The translations under genes and the position numbers were made by a program. This document shows, piece by piece, positions 1 to 7,959 of a DNA stretch of 48,570 bases. The notes under the pieces were generated by a model. It worked only from the letters and a program-made list of their open reading frames with translations. It had not been told where the DNA came from and did not search any database. Every line of letters begins with the position of its first letter. The stretch's first letter is position 1. This stretch comes from Sharpea azabuensis DSM 18934. GTDB taxonomy: Bacteria; Bacillota_I; Bacilli_A; Erysipelotrichales; Coprobacillaceae. Location: the NCBI RefSeq assembly GCF_000702165.1, contig NZ_JNKU01000015.1, positions 1-48,570 of the forward strand, given 5' to 3'.

Positions 1-138
1 AAATATATCCGAGAGCAGGAGATGCATGACCAGATGGTGGACAAGCTGAGTGTCAAGGAATACGGCGATCCATTTTCAAACGCAACGAAGAGAAAAAGAA
101 GCGAAAAAGGAAAAATAAAAGACAATAAAACAAAGTAG
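1..138 (+). CDS. C-terminal tail of an unidentified, lysine-rich protein (partial)
   Basis: Frame 1 is open from the first base to a TAG at 136-138 and gives about 45 residues, ending in a very basic tail rich in Lys and Arg. Codon use (ctg, gac, ggc) is more GC-rich than in the genes that follow. I do not recognise the family. A basic tail followed by a cluster of hairpins would fit a relaxase or recombinase at the end of a mobilisable element, but that is inference from context. The true start lies outside the window. Confidence 0.5.
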   Translation, partial: KYIREQEMHDQMVDKLSVKEYGDPFSNATKRKRSEKGKIKDNKTK

Positions 139-155
139 TAAAAAAGAAAAAAAGA

Positions 156-257
156 ATCCCTTTGAGGGATAGCGAGCGTCAAGAGCGGTAGCTTGAACGA
201 AGTGAAAGCAAGCGCCTTTAGACGCGAGCAGGTATCATAGGCTTATAGCCGCAGTTC
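156..257. other. Cluster of short inverted repeats downstream of the partial gene
   Basis: Three short hairpins follow one another: ATCCCT/AGGGAT (156-161 and 165-170), GCTTG/CAAGC (191-195 and 209-213) and GGCT/AGCC (240-243 and 247-250). The stretch is much richer in G and C than its surroundings and has no open frame of note. Such arrays occur at ends or transfer origins of mobile elements; whether this is an oriT or only a structured 3' region cannot be decided here. Confidence 0.35.
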
Positions 258-291
258 AAACCACGCCTTTTAGACGTGGTTTTGATTTTTG
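258..291 (+). terminator. Rho-independent terminator
   Basis: Arms AAACCACG (258-265) and CGTGGTTT (275-282) pair perfectly around a 9-base loop and are followed by TTGATTTTT. It separates the partial gene and hairpin cluster from the LacI regulator unit. Confidence 0.7.
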
Positions 292-352
292 CCTTTATTT
301 GTCATGAAATTAAAGAATAAGGAATGCTTCTTATTTTCATTTGGTGATGAAT

Positions 353-361
353 GTGTATACT
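353..361 (+). promoter_or_regulatory. Probable -10 region of the LacI-type regulator gene
   Basis: GTGTATACT resembles the GTGTATAAT boxes found before other units in this window. No good -35 hexamer is visible 16-18 bases upstream. Transcription starting near 368 would exclude the in-frame TTG at 365 as start codon and leave the ATG at 395 with its strong ribosome binding site. Confidence 0.45.
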
Positions 362-394
362 TAATTGTGTATATATGATAAAAGGAGGCTACTT

Positions 395-1372
395 ATGTCT
401 ACAATAAAGGATATTGCTGATGAAGTTGGTATTTCGAAGGCTGCTGTATCAAGAATATTGAATCATAAGGGATCTTTTTCGCAAGAAACGATATTGAAAG
501 TAGAAAGAGCTGCAAAACGTTTGAATTATGTCTCACGCAATGAAATGGTGGAAGGTGAAGAGGAAAGTAAAACAATAGCAGCCATATTCCCGGATAAAGG
601 GATATACTTTAGTATTCTTACAACACTTCTTGAAAAAGCGTGTTTTAATTATGGTTACAATCTATTATTATGTTCAAGCCAATATGATAATCTGGAAACT
701 ATAGAATTCATGTCATTTTTAAGGAAGAAGCATGTTGCAGGTATATTATTTGGCAGTATTAGCTATAATCAGGAATTTTTTAAAGAAAATAGCATTCCTA
801 TCGTGTCAATAGGACATCCATTGTCAGAGAAAATACCATTTGTGCATTCTGATAATTTCGCGAGTGGTCGAATTGCTGCTAAACATTTATTAGGAAGAGG
901 AACGAAAGAATTTCTCTATATTTCCAATTCGTATGATGGATTGAAGGAAGATGAACGCTATTTGGGCTATTGTGAAGAGTTAGAGAAAGCTGGCTATACG
1001 CCTTGGCCTTATATCCTGAAGAATAATAGTATAAACTACGACGGGATTAATGCATCTGAAATTATCACGCAAATGATTTTGGAGCATCCACATGCCGATG
1101 GCTTATTTGCGGAGTCACAGACACTTGCTATGGAATGTGTTCAAGCCTACCTGAATCTTGGTTATAAAATTCCTCAAGATATTAAAATCATTGGATATGG
1201 AAACTCTTTATTAAGCCGATATTCCAATCCTACATTATCACTTGTTAAGGAGAATACACGAGAAATAGCATTTGAAGCTGTTTCAACACTTGCGGATCTT
1301 ATTGAAAATGGAAAAACGAAAAATATGGATATTAAGGTGCCTGTTTCAATAGAACATCATCAATCTTCTTGA
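395..1372 (+). CDS. LacI/GalR-family transcriptional regulator
   Basis: A 325-residue sugar-responsive repressor. The N-terminus (STIKDIADEVGISKAAVSRIL) is a classic LacI helix-turn-helix followed by the hinge region; the remainder is a periplasmic-binding-protein-like effector domain with the typical GYGNS and late SxxL elements. I start it at the ATG at 395 because AAAGGAGG at 381-388 sits six bases upstream; an in-frame TTG at 365 has no ribosome binding site and overlaps the likely transcription start. It stands directly before a PTS permease and two esterases, and a perfect 16-bp palindrome in the permease promoter is its probable operator. The inducer is unknown but should be the PTS sugar or its phosphate. 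Family assignment is secure, specificity is not. Confidence 0.93.
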   Translation: MSTIKDIADEVGISKAAVSRILNHKGSFSQETILKVERAAKRLNYVSRNEMVEGEEESKTIAAIFPDKGIYFSILTTLLEKACFNYGYNLLLCSSQYDNLETIEFMSFLRKKHVAGILFGSISYNQEFFKENSIPIVSIGHPLSEKIPFVHSDNFASGRIAAKHLLGRGTKEFLYISNSYDGLKEDERYLGYCEELEKAGYTPWPYILKNNSINYDGINASEIITQMILEHPHADGLFAESQTLAMECVQAYLNLGYKIPQDIKIIGYGNSLLSRYSNPTLSLVKENTREIAFEAVSTLADLIENGKTKNMDIKVPVSIEHHQSS

Positions 1373-1395
1373 TGCCTGAGTACAGGCATCTTTTT
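1371..1395 (+). terminator. Rho-independent terminator of the LacI-type gene
   Basis: GATGCCTG (1371-1378) and CAGGCATC (1383-1390) form a perfect 8-bp stem with a four-base loop, followed by TTTTT. The stem starts inside the stop codon of the regulator. Confidence 0.9.
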
Positions 1396-1429
1396 GTTTA
1401 CTAAAAAAGTAAATAAGTAGATTTATAAG

Positions 1430-1461
1430 TTGACTTTAATAGTAAACATGTTTACTATAAT
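1430..1461 (+). promoter_or_regulatory. Promoter with embedded LacI-type operator for the PTS/esterase unit
   Basis: TTGACT (1430-1435) can serve as -35 with TACTAT (1453-1458, 17-base spacer); an overlapping TATAAT lies at 1456-1461. Between them is AGTAAACATGTTTACT (1441-1456), a perfect 16-bp palindrome with a central CpG-free CATG. A repressor bound here would cover the spacer and -10, so the upstream LacI protein is the likely ligand. A weaker repeat, TTTACT/AGTAAA with a five-base gap, lies at about 1397-1413 and may be an auxiliary half-site. Confidence 0.75.
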
Positions 1462-1495
1462 AAATGTAGAAAAAATAAAAAGGAAGGGTTCATTT

Positions 1496-2911
1496 ATGGC
1501 GGAAAAGAATTATAAGTTCATTGCTGAAAAAGTAGTGAAAGAAGTAGGTGGAAAAGATAATATTTCACATTCATTACATTGTGCAACAAGACTTCGTTTT
1601 AATTTGATTGATTTTTCTAAAGCGGATATTAATCAAATAAAGAAGATTAATGATGTGTTAGGAGCGCAGAAGGTTGGAGATCAGCTGCAAGTTATTATTG
1701 GTCCTGATGTTGATAAGGTATATGATGAGGTTTTAAAAATTACTGGTGGCGATGCAGAATATATTGATGAAAATCTTGATGCTCCAAAGAAGAAGGTTAC
1801 GTTGAAATCTATTGGTGGTTCTATTCTTGATGCATTATCAGGATGCTTAGGCCCCGCAATTCCTGCAATCGTTGCAAGTGCTTTCTTCAAAATGTTAGTA
1901 GCATTACTTGGCCCGGATATCTTAAAGCTTATTTCACAAAAAGATAATCTCTATATTTTACTGACATTTGTGGGTGATGCAGCTTTCTATTTCTTCCCAG
2001 TTATTATTGGATATACTGCTGCCAAGAAGTTTAAAGTTACACCTGTTTTAGGAATATTACTGGGTGGTATTATGCTTCACCCAACACTTACTCAGATGGC
2101 AACAAAGAATGTTACAAACTTTACTGTTTTTGGAATTCCTTGTAATGTACAAAATTATGGTTCAACTGTTATTCCTATTATCTTATCTATTTGGGTGATG
2201 AGTTATATCGAAAAGTTCTTTAATACAAAGCTTCCAAATTCATTAAGAGGTGTTTTTGCCCCAGCGTTTACAATCACTCTAATGCTGCCAATTACATTGT
2301 GCGTTTTAGGCCCAGCTGGATCATATCTTGGCAACTATATCACAACAGGTTTGATGGCTTTTGGTAAAGCTACTGGATTTATTGGCTTAGCAATCATTAG
2401 TGCGTTATATCCAATTTTAGTTATGACAGGCATGCACATGGTGTTAATTGCGGCATTATTCCAAGTATTTGCGAAAGTAGGATTTGATGGTGCTATTGCT
2501 CCTGCATTAACGATTTCCGCTTTCTCTATTATGGGTGTTGGTATCGGTGCCTTCTTAAGATTAAAAAATAAAGAACAAAAAGCACAAGCTGGAGAATTTG
2601 CGATTACTGCAATACTTGCAGGTACATCTGAACCGACAATATATGGTATTTGTGCAAGATATAAAAAGCCTTTTATTGGTTTGATTGGTGGAGGGTTTAT
2701 TGGTGGTCTCTATTGTGGCATTACAAAAGTCATTTCAGCAACACTTGTTCCTGCAACTAATTTTACTTCTGTACTATGTTTTACTGGTGCTTCAGCCGCT
2801 AATATTATTAATGGGTCTATTTCATGTACAATTGCACTTATTGCCTCAGCTGCTCTTGTATATTTCTTTGGCTTTGATGCCAATGACCCAGCTGTTTTGA
2901 AAAAAGATTAA
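1496..2911 (+). CDS. PTS EIIBC permease, glucose superfamily (beta-glucoside/sucrose/trehalose type)
   Basis: A 471-residue membrane permease that imports a sugar and phosphorylates it. Residues 1-90 are an EIIB domain with the phosphocysteine motif CATRLRF (Cys29). From about residue 105 follows an EIIC domain with roughly ten membrane segments, including the GTSEP motif near residue 376. There is no EIIA domain, so a separate EIIA of the glucose type must donate phosphate. The start at 1496 is chosen because AGGAAGGG lies at 1481-1488; the upstream in-frame TTG overlaps the -35 box. It is the first gene of a unit with two esterases. Family is clear; the substrate could be a beta-glucoside, sucrose, trehalose or an amino sugar, and the esterases hint at an acylated sugar. 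Confidence 0.92.
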   Translation: MAEKNYKFIAEKVVKEVGGKDNISHSLHCATRLRFNLIDFSKADINQIKKINDVLGAQKVGDQLQVIIGPDVDKVYDEVLKITGGDAEYIDENLDAPKKKVTLKSIGGSILDALSGCLGPAIPAIVASAFFKMLVALLGPDILKLISQKDNLYILLTFVGDAAFYFFPVIIGYTAAKKFKVTPVLGILLGGIMLHPTLTQMATKNVTNFTVFGIPCNVQNYGSTVIPIILSIWVMSYIEKFFNTKLPNSLRGVFAPAFTITLMLPITLCVLGPAGSYLGNYITTGLMAFGKATGFIGLAIISALYPILVMTGMHMVLIAALFQVFAKVGFDGAIAPALTISAFSIMGVGIGAFLRLKNKEQKAQAGEFAITAILAGTSEPTIYGICARYKKPFIGLIGGGFIGGLYCGITKVISATLVPATNFTSVLCFTGASAANIINGSISCTIALIASAALVYFFGFDANDPAVLKKD

Positions 2912-2923
2912 GGAGTAGGAAAA

Positions 2924-3814
2924 ATGCTTCATGAGATTGTGAAGATAGATGAAGATGCTTTTGTAGAGACGTACATACAAGACCGGTTTATAGCACATGG
3001 GGTTGTAAAGAAGCGTCCTGCTTTAATTGTTTGCCCTGGTGGCGCCTATATGATTCATGCTCACAAGGAAGCTGAACCAATTGCTGTGGATTTTCTACCA
3101 AGAGGATTCAATTGTTTTGTACTGAAGTACACTGTAGCTACGGATCGAGATCACCCTGAGAAAGGTATTAATCCAAGAGCACATTATCCATTGCCGGCCT
3201 TAGAACTAATGACTACAATTCATCTTGTTCATGAAAATGCAGAAAAATGGGCAGTAGATGATCAAAACATCTTTCTTATAGGATTTAGCGCAGGAGCACA
3301 TGTGTGTGCAACTGTGGGTACGAGATGGAATGATCCAAGATTATTGGAGAAGCTTGACTTTATACCAAAAGAAAGTGAATTAAAATGTAAGGGAATGATT
3401 CTTGGATATCCAATGCTTGCAGATAATCCGGACGATTTCCAAGGAAATGAATATTTATCCATTAGTCAAGAACAAAAGACAATTATGAATAGTGTATTCT
3501 ATAATTCAAAAAATCCTACAAAAGAGATGAAAGACAACTTTGATTTAAGAAATCATATTACAATGGATACAATACCAACATTTCTCTGGCACACAGCTAA
3601 TGATCCTGTCGTAGACACGCGTATTTCATCATCTTTTATTGAAAAACTTAGAGCCCATCATGTAAACTGTGAATACCATATGTTTGCAAAAGGTGCCCAT
3701 GGATTAGGTCTAGCGAATGCTTTATGTTCACGTGGCGCATTTGAAGAGGATCGATCAGTTACACTGTGGAGAATACTTGCACAGTATTGGATGGAAGATA
3801 GAATGAAAGAGTGA
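2924..3814 (+). CDS. Alpha/beta hydrolase, carbohydrate-esterase-like (BD-FAE/acetylxylan esterase type)
   Basis: A 296-residue cytoplasmic esterase without signal peptide. CPGGAY near residue 37 resembles the oxyanion-hole loop of this family, and GFSAGAH supplies the nucleophile Ser122. Asp227 (in ANDPVVD) and His259 (in GAHG) complete the triad. An AAGGAGTAGG ribosome binding site lies between the permease stop and the ATG, 12 bases apart, so the two are translated from one message. Proteins of this group remove acetyl or feruloyl groups from oligosaccharides; the location suggests it acts on the sugar imported by the EIIBC. The exact acyl group is not known. Confidence 0.85.
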   Translation: MLHEIVKIDEDAFVETYIQDRFIAHGVVKKRPALIVCPGGAYMIHAHKEAEPIAVDFLPRGFNCFVLKYTVATDRDHPEKGINPRAHYPLPALELMTTIHLVHENAEKWAVDDQNIFLIGFSAGAHVCATVGTRWNDPRLLEKLDFIPKESELKCKGMILGYPMLADNPDDFQGNEYLSISQEQKTIMNSVFYNSKNPTKEMKDNFDLRNHITMDTIPTFLWHTANDPVVDTRISSSFIEKLRAHHVNCEYHMFAKGAHGLGLANALCSRGAFEEDRSVTLWRILAQYWMEDRMKE

Positions 3815-3821
3815 GAATGTA

Positions 3822-4721
3822 ATGAGGGAAGAAGATAAGACTATTTTTGAGTATAGAAAGGGTAAAGAAATAGCCTTTACAGATATGATTATCGCTGAAC
3901 GTATGTGTCATGATTATCAAAAAGGAAATGTGTATACTTCGTCAGCTGGATGGATTGAATATAGCGTTTATACACCATCCAATAAAAAAAGCGAAACAAA
4001 GTTACCGGTTGTATTTATGTTTCATGGTGGTGGATTTGTTTTAGGCTATTATGAGCAAGAAGGGCGCTATTGTAGACAACTCGCTGATTGGACAAATTGT
4101 ATATTTATTAATGTTGATTATGCATTGGCTCCTGAATTTAAATTTCCCATACCAATTCTTTCAAGTTATGAAGCAATTGAGCTTATTTTAGAAAAAGCTG
4201 AACTTTATGGCATTGATAAAGAAAAAGTTATGGTCATGGGAAATAGTTCAGGTGGAGCAATAGCAGCAGCACTTTGCTTACTCAATAGAGAGAAAAGGGC
4301 TATTCATATAATTGGTCAGATTTTAGACTATGCACCCCTTGATCAATCACTAAATCAAACAGATCGCATATCAGTTGACGAAACGAAGGGCGTTTCTCAA
4401 TCAAGAGCATTGCAGTATATGCATTGGTACTTCAAAGATGCGAAGGATTTGGATGATCCTCTCGCTTCACCAGCAAGAAACGCCCAATTGCATAATCTTC
4501 CAAGAATGCTTATCATTTCTGCAGCATTAGATACGCTGAGAAATGAAGAAGAGCTCTATGCCACAAAATGTAAGCAAGCTGGAAATGATGTAGATTATGT
4601 TGTAATGGAAGGCGTAGGACATGGCTTTACGCACTCACTCTTCAATACTTATGATAAAGCAAAGGCTGAAGAAGCTTGGAAATTAATGGCAAAGTTTATT
4701 ATTAATACAGTAAACCAATAG
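3822..4721 (+). CDS. Alpha/beta hydrolase-3 (HSL-family) acetyl esterase
   Basis: A 299-residue esterase of the hormone-sensitive-lipase type (Aes-like). The HGGGF oxyanion motif is at residues 68-72; GNSSGG at 140-145 holds the nucleophile Ser142; Asp237 (DTLRNEEE) and His267 (GVGHGF) finish the triad. No signal peptide is seen, so it is cytoplasmic. It begins seven bases after the previous gene and ends the PTS unit, which is closed by a terminator. Two unrelated esterases following a permease is unusual and suggests two distinct acyl groups or positions are removed from one substrate. Confidence 0.88.
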   Translation: MREEDKTIFEYRKGKEIAFTDMIIAERMCHDYQKGNVYTSSAGWIEYSVYTPSNKKSETKLPVVFMFHGGGFVLGYYEQEGRYCRQLADWTNCIFINVDYALAPEFKFPIPILSSYEAIELILEKAELYGIDKEKVMVMGNSSGGAIAAALCLLNREKRAIHIIGQILDYAPLDQSLNQTDRISVDETKGVSQSRALQYMHWYFKDAKDLDDPLASPARNAQLHNLPRMLIISAALDTLRNEEELYATKCKQAGNDVDYVVMEGVGHGFTHSLFNTYDKAKAEEAWKLMAKFIINTVNQ

Positions 4722-4753
4722 ATATATAAACGCGTAATATGATCAAAAATAAG

Positions 4754-4786
4754 AGTACAGTCAATATTGATTTGCCTGTACTTTTT
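4754..4786 (+). terminator. Rho-independent terminator of the PTS/esterase unit
   Basis: AGTACAG (4754-4760) pairs with CTGTACT (4776-4782) and a run of five T ends at 4786. The loop is 15 bases long. Confidence 0.75.
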
Positions 4787-4794
4787 CATTACAT

Positions 4795-4845
4795 AAAAAG
4801 CGCTTACATATTTTTAGTGACAGTTTTCTTTTTCATTAGTATAAT
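4795..4845 (+). promoter_or_regulatory. Promoter with cre-like site before the DUF218 gene
   Basis: GTGACA (4817-4822) and TATAAT (4840-4845) are separated by exactly 17 bases. Upstream, AAAAAGCGCTTACAT (4795-4809) matches one half of the CcpA catabolite-response element (GCGCTTACA) with a degenerate left half. Catabolite control is possible but not shown. Confidence 0.6.
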
Positions 4846-4883
4846 ATTGATATACAACAGCAGAATAGAAGGGAGAGAATAAA

Positions 4884-6452
4884 ATGAAAAAGGTTCTGTT
4901 TGTTTTAACTTTGATGTTGAGTATGGTATTTGGCAGTGTCATACCAACATTCGCCTATGATTTCAATGAAGGAGATCAAGAAATATATAGTGCGTATATT
5001 GATGAGCTTGCCAAAAATACGACTGAAAATGATGCTGAAGAAGAAAATCTGTTGAATCGTGGAGAGCAATATTCCAATCTTGATTATGCCATCATGAAAA
5101 ATGTTGGGAAAAAATGGAATGAGCTTTTCATGAATAATTGGAAGCCTTATATCTATTCACCTGAAGAAAATGGTAAGGATGGAAAGGCAACTGTTCTAGC
5201 AAACTCTGGTATTTCTGATAGTGAAAAGCATGCTTTTGTATGCTTAGGATATCAGTTAAAAGACGGAGAAATGTTGCCAGAACTTAAAGGCCGTTGTGAA
5301 ACAGTAGCTGCGGCAGCAAGACAGTTTCCAAAGACAAAAATCTATGTATCTGGTGGACCTACAGGTCCGAATAATCCTGATCAACATACTGAAGCAAGAT
5401 TGATGCGTGATTATCTTGTCAATGAATGTGGTATTGATTCATCCCGTGTATACATGGATGAACGTGCAATGACAACAGTACAAAATGCTGAAAATACCTT
5501 TGCAATGTTACAAGAGAATGGTATTGAGTCAATTACGATTGTTACAAGTAATTATCATACGAGAAGAGGAACATTGTTGTACTATGCTGAATCACAGTTA
5601 TTTGAATATGGAAAAGGGTACAAATGTAATATTATTGGTAATTTAGGTTATTATATTGAAGGCAAGGACTTAGAACCTGCATCTCATGCAGCAAGAAGCT
5701 TAAAACAAATTCTTGGCTTACCTAATACAGTAAAAACAACATCTCAAGTCATTAATAATCAATATATTTATGATGAAAATGATCTATTAGATATAACTGT
5801 ATATGAAGAAAAGCTTGGTGCTCAAACAGAAATTAAAGACTATAAGGTTAAAAATTATGATCCACATAGAGCAGGATTACAGACAATAGATGTTATTTAT
5901 TTACTCGAAGGCAAAGAAACAACATCAAAAGTCAATGTCTTTGTAAAATACAAATTCATATCAGGTGATAATAGTGTCTTTGATAAGAGTAAAGCATCAA
6001 ATATTGTTTTAAAAACAAATGGTGTATTAGATAAGCTCACTGGTATTTATCTCGATGATAAGGAATTAGATGAGAATGCTTATACGCTTGCTAGTGGAAG
6101 TACAATTCTCACATTAAAGAAAGAGGCACTCTCAAATCTATCCAATGGAAATCATAAAATAAAACTTGTTTATGGAAAAGAAGATAAAATAGAAACAAAT
6201 CTTGTAATTGCACCTGACAGTGTAACAGCAGCAGAAGTTGCAAAACAAATAAAGAATAACACATATAATCCTAATAATGCATTACCTGCATCAACAACAA
6301 AGAATACAAAGCATAACACAAGTACAAAAACAAATAATACGACAAGTAAAAGTGCTGAAACATCAGATCCAACATCTATTAAAGAATTACTCTTTATGTT
6401 GTTAGGATCACTAGGTATTTCATTCTTCTTACTGAAAAAGAAAATGAGTTAA
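4884..6452 (+). CDS. Secreted DUF218 (YdcF/SanA-like) protein with C-terminal membrane anchor
   Basis: 522 residues. Residues 1-24 form a signal peptide ending near FAYDF. About residues 105-280 are a DUF218 domain: an opening FVCLGYQL strand, the VSGGP loop, a basic/acidic active-site region (HTEARLM) and VTSNYHTRR. Family members act on envelope precursors or influence vancomycin sensitivity, but the reaction is not settled. A beta-rich module at roughly 365-445 resembles an Ig-like X2 domain, followed by a Thr/Asn/Lys-rich linker and a hydrophobic segment ending in KKKMS, a membrane anchor with no LPXTG motif. The gene has its own promoter and terminator and opens the envelope island. Confidence 0.85.
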   Translation: MKKVLFVLTLMLSMVFGSVIPTFAYDFNEGDQEIYSAYIDELAKNTTENDAEEENLLNRGEQYSNLDYAIMKNVGKKWNELFMNNWKPYIYSPEENGKDGKATVLANSGISDSEKHAFVCLGYQLKDGEMLPELKGRCETVAAAARQFPKTKIYVSGGPTGPNNPDQHTEARLMRDYLVNECGIDSSRVYMDERAMTTVQNAENTFAMLQENGIESITIVTSNYHTRRGTLLYYAESQLFEYGKGYKCNIIGNLGYYIEGKDLEPASHAARSLKQILGLPNTVKTTSQVINNQYIYDENDLLDITVYEEKLGAQTEIKDYKVKNYDPHRAGLQTIDVIYLLEGKETTSKVNVFVKYKFISGDNSVFDKSKASNIVLKTNGVLDKLTGIYLDDKELDENAYTLASGSTILTLKKEALSNLSNGNHKIKLVYGKEDKIETNLVIAPDSVTAAEVAKQIKNNTYNPNNALPASTTKNTKHNTSTKTNNTTSKSAETSDPTSIKELLFMLLGSLGISFFLLKKKMS

Positions 6453-6459
6453 TTAGTAA

Positions 6460-6494
6460 GCTAGCATCCTCGTTATAGGGATGCTAGCATTTTA
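6460..6494 (+). terminator. Rho-independent terminator of the DUF218 gene
   Basis: GCTAGCATCC (6460-6469) and GGATGCTAGC (6479-6488) form a perfect 10-bp stem, followed by ATTTTAT. Confidence 0.9.
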
Positions 6495-6798
6495 TAATGC
6501 CTCAAAACTTCCTGCCAATGTTACTCTCATCTACAAGACAATTTGATATAACGAACACTCAAATACATAAAAATTACAAAATACAATAAGTATGTTAGGC
6601 CTTTTAAAAAGTTTAGAAAAACTTTAGATTTATAACCATATATTTTTAATAGTTAAATTGTATGATGCTAGATGTTGAGAGAAAGTCATGCTTTAGAATG
6701 AATGGAATTTAGTGCCTTATAAAGCGATAAATATGAAGCAAAAGACTTTTCATGTATGAACTACATTGTTAGAATGTAGATAGACGAGGAGAAGGGAT
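6495..6798. other. Intergenic region upstream of the first deacetylase
   Basis: About 300 bases of AT-rich DNA without a credible reading frame. It should carry the promoter of the deacetylase, but I see no clear -35/-10 pair; ATGTTGAGAG near 6671 is only a weak candidate. A ribosome binding site (GAGGAGAAGGG) is at about 6786-6796. The long leader could hold regulation I cannot read. Confidence 0.4.
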
Positions 6799-7827
6799 AT
6801 GAAAGGGAAGAAAAGAAGGGTTAAGAGTATTGTATGGGTTATTGTTGCTGTTCTTGTACTTGGTGTATTAGGCGGGTTTGGTATTAAAGCCTACAAAGAC
6901 TACCAGAAAGAAGAAGCACGCAAGAAGGAAGCAGCTAGAATCAAGAAACTGCAGGAACAAGCAAAGCTCAGCAAAGATCAGATATCAATTGAAGTACGTG
7001 GAACATATAACTTAAAGCTTTATAGTGCAGAAGGTAAAGTGACATGGAGCAGTGAGGATGCTGCCGTGGCAAGAGTGGATGAAAAGGGTGTCGTAACAGG
7101 TGTATCGGCAGGGAATACGGTTATTAATGCAACATATCTTAAGAAGAAGTATCCTGTAAAAGTCTCAGTTACTATGCCAAGAGTGATGCAGGATGATGGC
7201 AAGAAAGTTGTCTATCTGACATTTGATGATGGACCATCACCAAAGACTGCACAGGTACTGGATATTCTCAAGAATAACGGTGTCCATGCGACATTCTTTG
7301 TAACAGGAATTGATCAGAAATCGGCAAGCTTAATGAAACGTGCAGTTGATGAAGGAAATGCGATTGGAGCACATACATATACACATGACTATAAGTATGT
7401 CTATAGTTCAGAAAAGAACTACTTTGATGATTTAAATAAGATCTTGAATCATATTAAAGAAGTCACAGGTAAGGAAACAAAAATCATTCGTTTCCCAGGA
7501 GGAAGCAGTAATACGATCAGTAGAAAGTATAGTCAGGGGATTATGACTAAGCTTTCTAAAGAAGTACTAGCTAAAGGCTATCAGTACTATGACTGGAATT
7601 TATCGAGCGGGGATGCTGAGTGGCCAGCGCCATCAGTTGCCTCAATTGCTCATCAGGCTACAAATACTAAACAATCTAAGGTTGTCTTATTAATGCATGA
7701 TGCCAATGCGAAACAGACAACAGTTGATGCTTTGCCTCAAATTATTAAGTTTTATAAAGATAATGGCTATGAATTCAGAACACTTGAGAACTCTGATATC
7801 ATCAGTCATCACCATATCAATAACTAA
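6799..7827 (+). CDS. Membrane-anchored polysaccharide deacetylase (NodB, CE4) with Big2 domain
   Basis: 342 residues. One N-terminal membrane segment (about 10-30), a short Lys/Ala/Glu-rich coiled region, a Big2-type Ig-like domain (about 55-125) and a NodB catalytic domain (about 135-335). Family motifs are intact: TFDDGP (141-146; Asp143/Asp144), the zinc-binding HTYTH (His192, His196), RFPGG from Arg231, DWN (265-267) and LMHD (298-301). Such enzymes remove N-acetyl groups from peptidoglycan GlcNAc or MurNAc or from other wall glycans, conferring lysozyme resistance. A closely similar gene follows immediately, and the pair looks like a tandem duplication. Which glycan is deacetylated is not known. 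Confidence 0.92.
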   Translation: MKGKKRRVKSIVWVIVAVLVLGVLGGFGIKAYKDYQKEEARKKEAARIKKLQEQAKLSKDQISIEVRGTYNLKLYSAEGKVTWSSEDAAVARVDEKGVVTGVSAGNTVINATYLKKKYPVKVSVTMPRVMQDDGKKVVYLTFDDGPSPKTAQVLDILKNNGVHATFFVTGIDQKSASLMKRAVDEGNAIGAHTYTHDYKYVYSSEKNYFDDLNKILNHIKEVTGKETKIIRFPGGSSNTISRKYSQGIMTKLSKEVLAKGYQYYDWNLSSGDAEWPAPSVASIAHQATNTKQSKVVLLMHDANAKQTTVDALPQIIKFYKDNGYEFRTLENSDIISHHHINN

Positions 7828-7832
7828 TAGCT

Positions 7833-7858
7833 AAGACAGGTATCATACCTGTCTTTAA
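7833..7858 (+). terminator. Rho-independent terminator between the two deacetylase genes
   Basis: AAGACAGGTA (7833-7842) and TACCTGTCTT (7846-7855) pair perfectly around a three-base loop, followed by TAATTT. The two paralogues are therefore probably separate transcription units. Confidence 0.85.
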
Positions 7859-7925
7859 TTTGTAATATATTTATAAGGTTTAACGACTATAGCTAAAAAG
7901 TACTTTAAAAATGGGCTAAATTGAG

Positions 7926-7931
7926 TATAAT
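7926..7931 (+). promoter_or_regulatory. Probable -10 box of the second deacetylase gene
   Basis: TATAAT in GAGTATAATCG, 29 bases before the chosen ATG. The -35 (TTTAA-like near 7903) is weak. The position argues against the in-frame TTG at 7921, which overlaps the -10 itself. Confidence 0.45.
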
Positions 7932-7959
7932 CGAGGTTGCCTTTAGGAGGGAGAAGGAA

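Noticed and set aside
365-394. TTG at 365 as start of the LacI-type gene
   Set aside because: It overlaps the probable transcription start and lacks a ribosome binding site, while the ATG at 395 has AAAGGAGG six bases upstream.
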